From CCMP332 sp040218795 (GTDB taxonomy: Bacteria > Bacteroidota > Bacteroidia > Cytophagales > CCMP332), in NCBI GenBank assembly GCA_040218795.1, contig JAVJQT010000011.1, positions 1 to 64,000 on the forward strand: a DNA stretch of 64,000 nt. Reading direction: 5' to 3'. Below are positions 17,264 through 25,813 of this stretch, piece by piece (position 1 is the stretch's first letter; the number at the start of each line of letters is the position of its first letter). A program made the translations under genes and the position numbers. The notes beneath the pieces were generated by a model, which searched no databases, was not told the DNA's origin, and saw only the letters and a list, made by a program, of their open reading frames with translations.

Positions 17264-19150
17264 ATGAAAAGAATTTACTTATTACTTATTGCAACCTTTT
17301 TATTTTCCTTTGGATCCTATGCACAATTAACGCGTACGAATCCCGAGCTATTCAAAACTGCTTTGCCGGCAATTGAAAAAGCCAAGACAGGGCAGGAGAG
17401 GATAAATATTCCAAAAAACTCATATCTAAAACAGCCGGCCTCTATTCCATCTTATGGAGATACGGTTGGATTTACCTGGTACGACCTGCAAACCAATGCC
17501 GGTGTGTCGAGAAGAATTCATCAAGATGACAATGGCAATATTCAGGTGGTTTGGACCAAGGGTTTAGACACCATCACCGATCCAACGCTTGCTTTGAGGG
17601 GAATTGGTTATAATTATTACGATGCGGGCACTCAAACCTGGAATCCGGGAGATTCATTGAATACCCCATATGGTATTGCCGACCTTAGAATGGGCTGGCC
17701 CTCAGTAGCGCCAATAAAAGGATCAAATGAGGCGATATTTGCTCATCCGAGACGGCTATTCACCAATCCGGTCAAAGGACAAACCAATTATACAGCTTTT
17801 GATCTGACAGCCCCATTGCATGGTGTAAATAACGAGCCATTCCAATGGTATAATGTAGCTGCGGAAGGCAACTCTCTGTATGCAGTGGCACAGGTTGCCA
17901 ATGCGAGTTGCGAATTTGGACGCTCCGATGATGGCGGCCAGACATGGGTAATAAACAGTTTATTTCCTGATTCAGCAGCGAGTGCACCATTAAGAGGAAC
18001 CGGTGCCGATGGCTACGATATTGACACCAAAGGTGACACAGTAGTGATTGTTACCGGCGGTTATACCGGTTATTCGGGTACAGAACCCAATGACCTTGTC
18101 ATGTTGATGTCAACGGATCGCGGAGCCACATGGACATCTACTTCAGTTCATGTTTTTGATACTATAAATGCAGCATTTGATTCAGCATCAGGTGGTTATC
18201 AGGTATTAACACCGCACCCGGATGCCAGAGTAACGATTGGAGCTGATGGCAGAGTTCATATTACAGGTAGTCTTATGGCTGCTTTGACCAACCCGGGAGA
18301 CTTGACCTCAAATTCATGGTTTCCATTAACAAGAGGAATCTGGTACTGGAATTCAGACATGCCTTCAGGATTTGATTTAAACGATTCTGCTGACTATGCC
18401 AATTATATATTGACAGATTCTATTCCGGATTTGACAACCATGGGTACCTATCCTTCAGCTTTTGCTGATCAGCCGAGTTATGTCGCGGGGTCCATGACAC
18501 ATCCTAGTGTTTGTGAAAATGTCAATAACGGCAATCTTTATATTGTTTTTGATGCGGTAACCTGTGGGTCAAATAACAATCCTTTTGATAATTTATATAG
18601 AAGAGATTTGTTTACCATGGTATCAGGAAATGGGGGAGCAAGCTGGAGCGATGCTAAAAATATTGCCTCTCTACTTTTTGCCAATGATATTACCGATGGA
18701 ACAGTAGGAGAAGAGGCCTTCCCAAGCATGACTAAACAATCAAGTGATGGTTTTCTTCATATACTTTTCCAACACGATTCATGGGGCGGTACCACTTTGG
18801 TAGATGCAACCGTATTAGAGAAAAACTTTATGACTTATTTGAAATTAGACCAAAGTATTATTAATAATGCTGTTGCGTTAAATGATTTAGATGCAAATGA
18901 TAATACAATTAAGTTGTATCCCAATCCAGCAAGTGGAATTTCAAATCTTCAGTTTGAATCTCAGCTTAAGGGCGAATCTCAGCTAGTGCTAAGTAACCTC
19001 ATGGGTCAGATTGTGAAGAATCAAAGTCTTACAATTACAAAAGGCCATAACGAAGTTGTTCTCGATCTGTCAGATGTCCAGAAAGGAATTTATCTTGTGT
19101 CTGTAGGTAATGGAAATAATAAATTGACCAGAAAACTCATAGTAGAGTAG
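17264..19150 (+). CDS. Secreted BNR/sialidase-fold-like protein with T9SS type A sorting domain
   Basis: A 628-residue protein with a signal peptide (MKRIYLLLIATFLFSFGSYAQ), a central region containing Asp-box-like blades (SDDGGQTW, STDRGATW, SGNGGASW) typical of beta-propeller sialidase-like proteins, and a C-terminal T9SS type A domain (LYPNPASG, MGQIV, QKGIYLVSV, LTRKLIVE). The three Asp boxes are spread through the chain. I see no clear sialidase catalytic Arg triad, so carbohydrate hydrolysis is not claimed. It is exported through the Por system and attached or released at the surface. Confidence 0.85.
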   Translation: MKRIYLLLIATFLFSFGSYAQLTRTNPELFKTALPAIEKAKTGQERINIPKNSYLKQPASIPSYGDTVGFTWYDLQTNAGVSRRIHQDDNGNIQVVWTKGLDTITDPTLALRGIGYNYYDAGTQTWNPGDSLNTPYGIADLRMGWPSVAPIKGSNEAIFAHPRRLFTNPVKGQTNYTAFDLTAPLHGVNNEPFQWYNVAAEGNSLYAVAQVANASCEFGRSDDGGQTWVINSLFPDSAASAPLRGTGADGYDIDTKGDTVVIVTGGYTGYSGTEPNDLVMLMSTDRGATWTSTSVHVFDTINAAFDSASGGYQVLTPHPDARVTIGADGRVHITGSLMAALTNPGDLTSNSWFPLTRGIWYWNSDMPSGFDLNDSADYANYILTDSIPDLTTMGTYPSAFADQPSYVAGSMTHPSVCENVNNGNLYIVFDAVTCGSNNNPFDNLYRRDLFTMVSGNGGASWSDAKNIASLLFANDITDGTVGEEAFPSMTKQSSDGFLHILFQHDSWGGTTLVDATVLEKNFMTYLKLDQSIINNAVALNDLDANDNTIKLYPNPASGISNLQFESQLKGESQLVLSNLMGQIVKNQSLTITKGHNEVVLDLSDVQKGIYLVSVGNGNNKLTRKLIVE

Positions 19151-19170
19151 TCAATTACGATTATTAAAGA

Positions 19171-19204
19171 AACCTCATTTCATCCGAAATGGGGTTTTTT
19201 TTAT
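19171..19204 (+). terminator. Intrinsic terminator after the propeller protein
   Basis: AACCTCATTT pairs with AAATGGGGTT, including one G-T pair, around the loop CATCCG, followed by eight T residues. Confidence 0.88.
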
Positions 19205-19269
19205 GTCTAAAAAATTCAAAGTTATAAATGTGACTTTTTGAAAAAAGAGCGTCTTAAGTGTATTCAATC

Positions 19270-20115
19270 ATGATCAAAATTGGGATTCAGAAAATGGAAA
19301 CGCTTGTAAAAAACACCGGTATTCAGAAAAGAGAAATTGAGTATAGCGCATTTTACATTGCCGGTAGTATTGATTTAATAGAATACAAAAAAAACAATCA
19401 TAAACACCTTATTTCATCTAATGCTTCAGAACTCTATTATCATATAAGCAAGGATCAATACTTACTGATTCTAAATTACGGCCTGATGGTTTTTGCAGGC
19501 TTTTCGGAACTTGAAATAAAACAGTATCTCGATAAAATGAAGTCCTATTGCTCAAACACGACTTCAGAATTGCTTTCTGATGAGCTGACGATTATTTTGA
19601 GCAATGATCCCCGGCAATTTGAAATGACTTTTGATTTTCTAACAATTGGCCGTTTTGATCTTGAAATAAACAAAGCCATCATGCTCAATTTAGCGCAATC
19701 GGTTGGCCTTAATTATTATGACATTTTAAGTCAGCAAATACTAAGAGAGATTAAAAATTCTACGCTGATTCTCGGTAAATCAGGAAAAATAAAATTAAAG
19801 CACAAAGAAGCGCTTCGATTATCCGGGCAATCACTAACTGCAAAAAATGGTATTGCTGAAAATCTTTATATTCTGGATAGCCCCGACATTACCTGGGAAG
19901 ATGAATACATTGATAAAATCCATAAAACACTTTCAAGACATTTTGAACTTCGCGGTCGTTATCAATCAATAGAAAACACCTTCAAAATTATTGAAGACAA
20001 TTTGAATCTTTACATTGCTTATAACCATCATCGCGAAAGCAGCCGTTTGGAATGGATAATTATCATCCTGATCGTCATTGAAGTATTGGATACACTAATC
20101 AGCAAATTGATTTAA
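19270..20115 (+). CDS. RMD1/YagE-type DUF155 protein
   Basis: About 281 residues matching the DUF155 family (yeast Rmd1/Sif2-like, bacterial YagE-like): a beta-rich N-terminal half with FLTIGRFD, a helical middle, and the diagnostic C-terminal block of Arg/Glu-rich helix plus one membrane helix (SRLEWIIIILIVIEVLDTLI). It should be a tail-anchored membrane protein; no biochemical role is established in bacteria. I chose ATG 19270; GTG 19258 and ATG 19294 are alternatives. It converges on the ECF sigma gene with one base between the stops. Confidence 0.85.
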   Translation: MIKIGIQKMETLVKNTGIQKREIEYSAFYIAGSIDLIEYKKNNHKHLISSNASELYYHISKDQYLLILNYGLMVFAGFSELEIKQYLDKMKSYCSNTTSELLSDELTIILSNDPRQFEMTFDFLTIGRFDLEINKAIMLNLAQSVGLNYYDILSQQILREIKNSTLILGKSGKIKLKHKEALRLSGQSLTAKNGIAENLYILDSPDITWEDEYIDKIHKTLSRHFELRGRYQSIENTFKIIEDNLNLYIAYNHHRESSRLEWIIIILIVIEVLDTLISKLI

Positions 20116-20116
20116 A

Positions 20117-20683
20117 TTAATTGTTATTCATTTTTTTTAAGTTCTCGGAATAGAGCTTATTGAGTATGTCCTTTGCTCTTTTCAAACGCATTTTTACCGC
20201 GCTTTCTGAAAGTCCCAGACTCAGCTGAATATCGTTTATGGAATGCTTTTCCTTGTATTTTAAAAGAATAATCAATTTTCCTTCGGGTGTTAATTCATTT
20301 AAGAATGCATCCAGAATTTCCATGTTTAGTTCTTCGGGCAGCTCTTCATCATAATCCACTACATCTATCAAGCTATCATTTAGTTCTGCACTTAATACAC
20401 GATGGACATTTTTCTTATTTTTTCTTAAATAATCGACACAGGTATGATGGATAATGGCATAGAGCCAGGTGCTGAGTTTTGCCTCTTCGCGAAAATTGGG
20501 AATCTGCAAATACACCTTGATAAGAATTTCCTGTGCAAGGTCTTTGGCCGTATCAGCATCTTTAACATATTTATTGCATCGTTTTAATATATAGGCCTCG
20601 TATTTTTCAGTAAAGAGCGAAAAATAGCGCGATTTGCCTTCTTTCATCCCCAGTACCAATTCCTTTTCGCTGATTTCAGACAT
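20117..20683 (-). CDS. ECF RNA polymerase sigma factor
   Basis: A 188-residue sigma-70-family factor. Region 2 includes DLAQEILIKVYLQIPNFREEAKLSTWLYAIIHHTCVD-type sequence (about 47-85), followed by an acidic linker, and region 4 (about 125-175) has SINDIQLSLGLSESAVKMRLKRAK as the helix-turn-helix. No anti-sigma gene adjoins it. It is divergent, with a 68-base gap, from the four-gene ATP-grasp operon, making that operon a candidate target. The C-terminal tail is short, so there is no fused regulatory domain. Confidence 0.92.
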   Translation of the reverse strand: MSEISEKELVLGMKEGKSRYFSLFTEKYEAYILKRCNKYVKDADTAKDLAQEILIKVYLQIPNFREEAKLSTWLYAIIHHTCVDYLRKNKKNVHRVLSAELNDSLIDVVDYDEELPEELNMEILDAFLNELTPEGKLIILLKYKEKHSINDIQLSLGLSESAVKMRLKRAKDILNKLYSENLKKMNNN

Positions 20684-20751
20684 TTAAAATAATAAAATGC
20701 AAAGTGACTTTTAATCACATTTGCCGTCATAGCTATAATAATAACGATAAT

Positions 20752-21477
20752 ATGACGGAAGCTCCAATAAAATCAAAAGCTCAACTTAAAATATTACCTC
20801 AACCCACCGATGTGAGTTGCGGACCTACTTGTCTGCATGCCGTTTATTCTTATTTCGGTGATAACATCGATTTGAATACATTAATAAATGAGGTAAAAAC
20901 GCTAAAGGATGGCGGAACATTGGCAGTCATGCTTGGAAATAATGCCCTTAAAAGAAATTATAAAGCCTGCATTTACACTTATAATTTGCATGTATTTGAC
21001 CCTTCCTGGTTTTCTAATGGCATTGATATATCGGAAAAACTCAAGGAACAATTATTTTATAAAAACTCTAAGAAGCTCAGGCAGGCTACCAAAGCCTATT
21101 TATCATTCCTGGAAATGGGAGGAGAGATTAAGTTTGAAGAATTGCGCCCAGCTTTGATTAAAAGGATACTTTCCAAAGGTACACCCATTCTCAGTGGATT
21201 GAGCGCAACCTATCTTTACAACAGCCAAAGGGAAATAGGGGAATTAAATGTATACCACGATACAAAAGGGGAACCCTCAGGACATTTTGTAGTAATCAGT
21301 GATTATGACTCTGTTTCAAAAAAATGTAGAATTGCCGACCCTTTAAACCCCAATCCTATCAAAGATTCCATTCAATACTACAGGGTTGATGTACGAAGAG
21401 TAATCAATGCCATACTATTGGGAATTGTAACTTACGATGCAAATCTTTTGATCATAGAACCAGGAAAGAATGCTTAA
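20752..21477 (+). CDS. C39-like cysteine peptidase/amidase of an ATP-grasp operon
   Basis: A 241-residue cytoplasmic protein of the peptidase C39-like (DUF3335-like) group. The nucleophile Cys sits in QPTDVSCGPTCLHAVYSYFG near the N-terminus; the catalytic His is in GHFVVISDYD and an Asp follows in CRIADPL. There is no ABC-transporter domain and no signal peptide. I chose ATG 20752 because homology begins right after it; a GTG at 20704 would add 16 unlikely residues. The end overlaps the ATP-grasp gene by 8 bases. In related loci this family accompanies RimK-type ligases; it may trim or hydrolyse the ligase product. Confidence 0.85.
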   Translation: MTEAPIKSKAQLKILPQPTDVSCGPTCLHAVYSYFGDNIDLNTLINEVKTLKDGGTLAVMLGNNALKRNYKACIYTYNLHVFDPSWFSNGIDISEKLKEQLFYKNSKKLRQATKAYLSFLEMGGEIKFEELRPALIKRILSKGTPILSGLSATYLYNSQREIGELNVYHDTKGEPSGHFVVISDYDSVSKKCRIADPLNPNPIKDSIQYYRVDVRRVINAILLGIVTYDANLLIIEPGKNA

Positions 21478-22930
21478 AATTGTTGTTACAGAAAATCCTG
21501 AGCAATGGGATCTTAATCTCGAAGCTGTCCTTATAATTAAACCCTCTGATTATATATCCAAGGAAGAATACGCAGGTCAAAAAAATGTTAAAATAATTAA
21601 CCTTTGTAAAAGTTATCAATATCAAAGTGAGGGCTACTATATCTCCCTATTGGCTGAAGCAAGGGGGCATAAGTCAATTCCTGTGACCTCAACACTTCTG
21701 GACTTTAAATTACCTAACCTAGCAAGAGAAGATGCAGAAGATTTTGACAAACTGATTCAGGAGGCTTTAGAGAAATCCAATTACAATGAAAAGGTAGAGT
21801 TTACCGTTTATTTCGGTCTCACCGAGGATTCCTCTTTATCCAGGATAGGAATTTTGTTGTTTAATCTTTTCCAGACGCCATTGCAACAAGTCATTTTTAT
21901 CAAAAAAGAAAAATGGCAATTGCATTCTTTAAAACCAATAAACCTCAAGGATCTCGATGCAAAAAGCAATCCATTCCTGATAAAATCACTTGAAAGTTTT
22001 CTTAGCGGTAAAAATATATCAAGGAAAAACTATAAACGCCGTAAATACGATTTGGCCATATTGGTAAAACCCGGTGATGAAACCCCGCCTTCGGATGCAA
22101 GAGCCTTACAGAAATTTGTAAAAGCTGCGGAAAATGTCGGATTTAATGCTGATTTCATTAGCAAAAGTGATTATGGCAAAATCACCGATTACGATGCCCT
22201 TTTTATACGCGAAAACACCAATGTTAACCATCATACCTTCCGATTTGCACGCAAAGCAGAACATGAGGGTCTGGCTGTAATTGACGATCCCAATTCCATT
22301 TTAAAATGCACCAATAAAGTTTATTTGGAAGAACTGCTGAGAGCTAATAATGTAGCTACACCAAAATCCCTAATCTTTCACAAAAACGACATTAAGGAAA
22401 TAGAAAGTTTTGCCTTCCCATTTGTAATAAAATTACCCGATGGTTCATTTTCTAAAGGCGTTAAGAAAGTGGAAAATGTAGAAGAAAGAGATGCCCTTTT
22501 AAAAGAGTATTTTCAGAATACCGATTTGCTAATTGCCCAGGAGTTTATGCCAACCGATTTTGATTGGAGAGTGGGGGTCTTAAATGGCAAAATACTATTT
22601 GTTTGTAAATACTTTATGGCGAGAAACCACTGGCAGATCATCGAGTGGAAATCAGCTACAGAGCACAGAGAGGGCAATGGCGAAACCATAGCCATAGATC
22701 AGGCACCAAAAAAATTAATATCGCTCGCCATAAAAGCCTCAAAACTTATAGGCAATGGATTATACGGAGTTGATATCAAGGAAAGTAAAGGTAATTTCTA
22801 TGTCATTGAAGTAAACGATAACCCAAATATCGATTCCGGATCCGAAGATAAGGTGGGGAATATGGAAGTTTATGAAAGCATTATGAAGCATTTAATGAAC
22901 ATCGTAATTTCAAGGGATCATGGCCGGTAA
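21470..22930 (+). CDS. RimK-type ATP-grasp ligase with N-terminal RLAN-like domain
   Basis: A 486-residue carboxylate-amine ligase. Residues 1 to about 190 form the RimK-like N-terminal domain; about 195-480 are ATP-grasp. Visible elements are FPFVIKLPDGSFSKGVKKVE (P-loop-like ATP binding), QEFMPTDFDWRVGVLNGK (hinge and Arg), and YGVDIKESKGNFYVIEVNDNPN with the Mg-binding Glu/Asn. It should join an acyl-phosphate-activated carboxylate to an amine, adding an amino acid such as glutamate to a protein or small molecule; the substrate is unknown. It overlaps both neighbours (8 and 11 bases). Confidence 0.92.
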   Translation: MLKIVVTENPEQWDLNLEAVLIIKPSDYISKEEYAGQKNVKIINLCKSYQYQSEGYYISLLAEARGHKSIPVTSTLLDFKLPNLAREDAEDFDKLIQEALEKSNYNEKVEFTVYFGLTEDSSLSRIGILLFNLFQTPLQQVIFIKKEKWQLHSLKPINLKDLDAKSNPFLIKSLESFLSGKNISRKNYKRRKYDLAILVKPGDETPPSDARALQKFVKAAENVGFNADFISKSDYGKITDYDALFIRENTNVNHHTFRFARKAEHEGLAVIDDPNSILKCTNKVYLEELLRANNVATPKSLIFHKNDIKEIESFAFPFVIKLPDGSFSKGVKKVENVEERDALLKEYFQNTDLLIAQEFMPTDFDWRVGVLNGKILFVCKYFMARNHWQIIEWKSATEHREGNGETIAIDQAPKKLISLAIKASKLIGNGLYGVDIKESKGNFYVIEVNDNPNIDSGSEDKVGNMEVYESIMKHLMNIVISRDHGR

Positions 22931-24176
22931 AATGCATTTATTTGAAGGTTTTGGTATAGAGTTGGAATACATGATTGTCAATCGCGATAGTCTGGACGTG
23001 ATGCCAATTGCTGATAAATTATTGGAAGAGCTTGCGGGAGAATTGGTTGATGATTATGAAAATGGACCGATCAGTATTTCTAATGAACTGGTGCTTCATG
23101 TCATTGAGTTAAAATGCACCAAACCGATTACAGATTTGATCCAAATGGAAAAAGATTTTGTAAGCAACATTCATCAGATCAATGCCATTTTAAAAAGTAA
23201 ATTCAATGCCCGCTTGATGCCCGGGGCTGCACACCCCTGGATGAATCCCAAAAAGGAGACCTTTTTATGGCCACATGGCAATTCGGAAGTCTATGAGCGC
23301 TACAATAAGATCTTTGATTGCTCAGGTCACGGTTGGTCTAATTTGCAAAGCATGCATATCAATTTGCCATTTTATAATGATGAAGAGTTTGCCCGATTGC
23401 ATACCGCCTGCCGTTTGGTATTGCCAATAATACCTTCATTATCAGCAAGTTCACCTATACTTGATAAAGCTTATTCAGGCGTTCATGACAAACGTTTAAT
23501 CTATTATCAAAACAACCAGAAACGCATGCCGAGTTTTACGGCTATGGTCATTCCGGATCTGATGCTTACAGAAACAGAATACGAAGATAAAATCTATAAA
23601 AAGATTGAAGAAGAGGTGAAGCCTTACAATGAAGATGGCCTGTTAAAACCGGTTTGGTTAAATTCAAGAGGTATTATTTCCCGTTTTGACAGAGGTTCCA
23701 TTGAAATTCGAATTATCGATATACAGGAATGTCCAAAAGCCGATCTCGCCATTGCTTCATTAGTAATTCATCTGGTTAAACTCTTAACAGAGGAGAAGAT
23801 TGCTTCATTTGAGACACAAAAATCCGCCAATACGCAATCCCTTTATAATATTCTGCAAGTTTGTATTAAAGACAGCTCAGATGCCATTATTGATGATAAG
23901 GACTATTTGCAATGTTTTGCCATTCACAAAGATGAGATTGCCGTAAAAGAACTTTGGAAAGATCTTTTGGAATTATGCATGAAGCATTATCCGGAGGATT
24001 TGTCACCATGGTACGACACCCTTTGTTTTATTCTGGAAGAGGGAACTTTGGCTTCAAGACTACTGAAAGTTGCCAATTCAGTATATACAGAAAACAATTT
24101 AAAACTCATATATCAGGAATTGAGTCAAAACTTACCTGAAAACAAACAATTTGACCCATGCGTCCAGTACAGCTAG
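22920..24176 (+). CDS. GCS2-type glutamate-cysteine-ligase-like carboxylate-amine ligase
   Basis: A 418-residue protein of the glutamine-synthetase fold, COG2170/GCS2 branch. The N-terminus has FEGFGIELEYMIVNRDS, where Glu residues bind metal-ATP, and ISNELVLHVIELKCTKP supplies more acidic ligands; further on are MHINLPF and GSIEIRIID with the catalytic Arg. The family forms gamma-glutamyl or other amide bonds with ATP. Position in an operon with an ATP-grasp ligase suggests two sequential condensations. The start overlaps the previous gene by 11 bases; ATG 22932 is an alternative. Confidence 0.9.
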   Translation: MAGKMHLFEGFGIELEYMIVNRDSLDVMPIADKLLEELAGELVDDYENGPISISNELVLHVIELKCTKPITDLIQMEKDFVSNIHQINAILKSKFNARLMPGAAHPWMNPKKETFLWPHGNSEVYERYNKIFDCSGHGWSNLQSMHINLPFYNDEEFARLHTACRLVLPIIPSLSASSPILDKAYSGVHDKRLIYYQNNQKRMPSFTAMVIPDLMLTETEYEDKIYKKIEEEVKPYNEDGLLKPVWLNSRGIISRFDRGSIEIRIIDIQECPKADLAIASLVIHLVKLLTEEKIASFETQKSANTQSLYNILQVCIKDSSDAIIDDKDYLQCFAIHKDEIAVKELWKDLLELCMKHYPEDLSPWYDTLCFILEEGTLASRLLKVANSVYTENNLKLIYQELSQNLPENKQFDPCVQYS

Positions 24177-24880
24177 TCATAAGTTCCGAGCATTCGGGCA
24201 ATGAAATACCCGCACAATACGCTTCACTGTTTGAATCTGCAGGTGCAGCATTAAACAGTCATAGGGGTATAGACTTTGGATCAGCAGAAATTGCCAAAAC
24301 ATTTAAAGAAGCTTTTAAAGCTGATCTATTTGAAACAAAAGTTAGCCGACTGCTCGTCGATTGCAACAGAAGTTTGCATAGGAAAGATCTATTTTCTGAA
24401 TTTTTATGCCTGCTAGATGAACCGGCTAAAAAAGAAATTCTGGAAAACTATTATTATCCGCATCGGAAAAACGTTGAAAAATACGTCAAGGAACATTTTA
24501 ATCGTGCGATGGTATTGCAATTGAGCATTCATACCTTTACACCCTATTGGAATGAAATAGAACGCGCCGTTGACATCGGTTTATTATTTGATGAATTGAG
24601 AGCTCATGAAACCGTACTCTGTACCTTTTGGGAAGATGAGCTTAAAAAACATTTGCCATCAAAAAAGATCCTCCACAATAGCCCTTATACAGGTGCTGAA
24701 GATGGTCTGACAGCCCATTTGCGAAAATTATTCCCAGATGACTGTTACATGGGAATTGAAATAGAAGTCAATCAGAAATACGCCAATACTGACGAATTGA
24801 AGACCCTCTGCCTGGCCATGATTGATGCTTTGAAAATTTCAGTTGGCAAAATGAACAGCTCTTTTACTCCCGGCACATAA
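24158..24880 (+). CDS. N-formylglutamate amidohydrolase-family hydrolase
   Basis: A 240-residue zinc amidohydrolase of the HutG2/FGase fold, distantly like zinc carboxypeptidases. Signatures are VISSEHSGNEIP at the N-terminus, RGIDFGSAEIA, VSRLLVDCNRS, and LSIHTFTP followed by GLLFD. In histidine breakdown the family cleaves N-formylglutamate, but no hut genes are present. Here it ends an operon of two amide-forming ligases and a peptidase, overlapping the ligase by 19 bases, so it more likely hydrolyses a related glutamyl amide. Confidence 0.88.
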   Translation: MRPVQLVISSEHSGNEIPAQYASLFESAGAALNSHRGIDFGSAEIAKTFKEAFKADLFETKVSRLLVDCNRSLHRKDLFSEFLCLLDEPAKKEILENYYYPHRKNVEKYVKEHFNRAMVLQLSIHTFTPYWNEIERAVDIGLLFDELRAHETVLCTFWEDELKKHLPSKKILHNSPYTGAEDGLTAHLRKLFPDDCYMGIEIEVNQKYANTDELKTLCLAMIDALKISVGKMNSSFTPGT

Positions 24881-24962
24881 AGCCATTGAAAACTCAAAAA
24901 TAATTATTCTAAAAAGAGGTGACTTTTTATAGAGTACTCGTCCAATGGATAAAATAAAATAA

Positions 24963-25700
24963 ATGAATAACAAATTTCTTTACATTGCTTCACTGCTAGT
25001 ATTCGGTGCTTGCAATAATCCTTCGGAAAAATTAATTGCTGAAAATCAATTAAAAATGGATTCCCTTCAGAGTATTATTAATGATAATAATTATTCTTTG
25101 GCCCTGCTCGATCAAATGGGAAGATACCTCGATACCATAGAAGCTAACAGAAACTACGTAGTTATCGATTTGGAAATGGGTATGACAGAAGAGAATTATA
25201 TAGATCGAATGAAAAATTTAAATCTTTATACACAAAAAGCTGAATGGACCATCGGTGAACTGGAAAAAACAAGATCTGCCTATGCTTCACAAGTAAAGCG
25301 ATTAAAAGCTCAGATTTCAGAAATGGAAAAGATGAATGAGCAACTTCAATTAAAAGTGGCACAGTTCCAGGCTAAAAATGCGGATATTGAAAGTCAATTG
25401 ACCATCTCAATGGAACAATTATCAGAGGCGAAAGAAGAAATTGCCATGAAGGATATCAATTTGCAACAAAAAGAAAATGAATTGGTAGATGCTTTGAACA
25501 AAGTGGTTTTAACTGAGGCTGAAATATACTTTGCCAAAGGTGAGGGCATGGAATCGGTAGCTGATCATATGCAATTTGCACCAAAACGTAAGAAATCAAA
25601 TCTTGAGGAAGCCTTAAAAAATTATGATAAATCATTGGCGATGGGCTATGAACCGGCCAAAGAGCGAATAGCAATTGTTAAATCTAAACTGAAAATTTAA
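24963..25700 (+). CDS. Coiled-coil lipoprotein
   Basis: A 245-residue lipoprotein (lipobox SLLVFGAC, Cys at about 17). A long coiled coil spans about 85-185 (repeated K/E/Q heptads such as LKAQISEMEKMNEQLQLKV), and the C-terminal ~60 residues (AEIYFAKGEGMESVADH ... YDKSLAMGYEPAKERI) resemble a degenerate TPR. It probably sits on the periplasmic face. It follows the amide-ligase operon by 82 bases and has its own strong terminator; membership of that operon is possible but unproven. Confidence 0.83.
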   Translation: MNNKFLYIASLLVFGACNNPSEKLIAENQLKMDSLQSIINDNNYSLALLDQMGRYLDTIEANRNYVVIDLEMGMTEENYIDRMKNLNLYTQKAEWTIGELEKTRSAYASQVKRLKAQISEMEKMNEQLQLKVAQFQAKNADIESQLTISMEQLSEAKEEIAMKDINLQQKENELVDALNKVVLTEAEIYFAKGEGMESVADHMQFAPKRKKSNLEEALKNYDKSLAMGYEPAKERIAIVKSKLKI

Positions 25701-25708
25701 TCTGAAAT

Positions 25709-25734
25709 AGGGGGCCATGCGCCCCCTTTTTTTT
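25709..25734 (+). terminator. Intrinsic terminator after the coiled-coil lipoprotein
   Basis: AGGGGGC pairs with GCCCCCT around a five-base loop and is followed by seven further T residues. Confidence 0.92.
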
Positions 25735-25813
25735 GCCAGCTGCTTGTAATGCTCCGAAACTTATATGATTTAAATCCCTAGATTTGATATGCAATTAGAA
25801 ATGACAAAAAGAC

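Noticed and set aside
17264..19150. Active sialidase
   Set aside because: Asp boxes are present but I could not find the catalytic Arg triad or the Tyr/Glu pair, so only the fold is suggested.
24158..24880. Histidine-degradation (hut) role for the N-formylglutamate amidohydrolase
   Set aside because: No hutH, hutU or hutI gene is in the window; it is embedded by overlaps in an amide-ligase operon instead.
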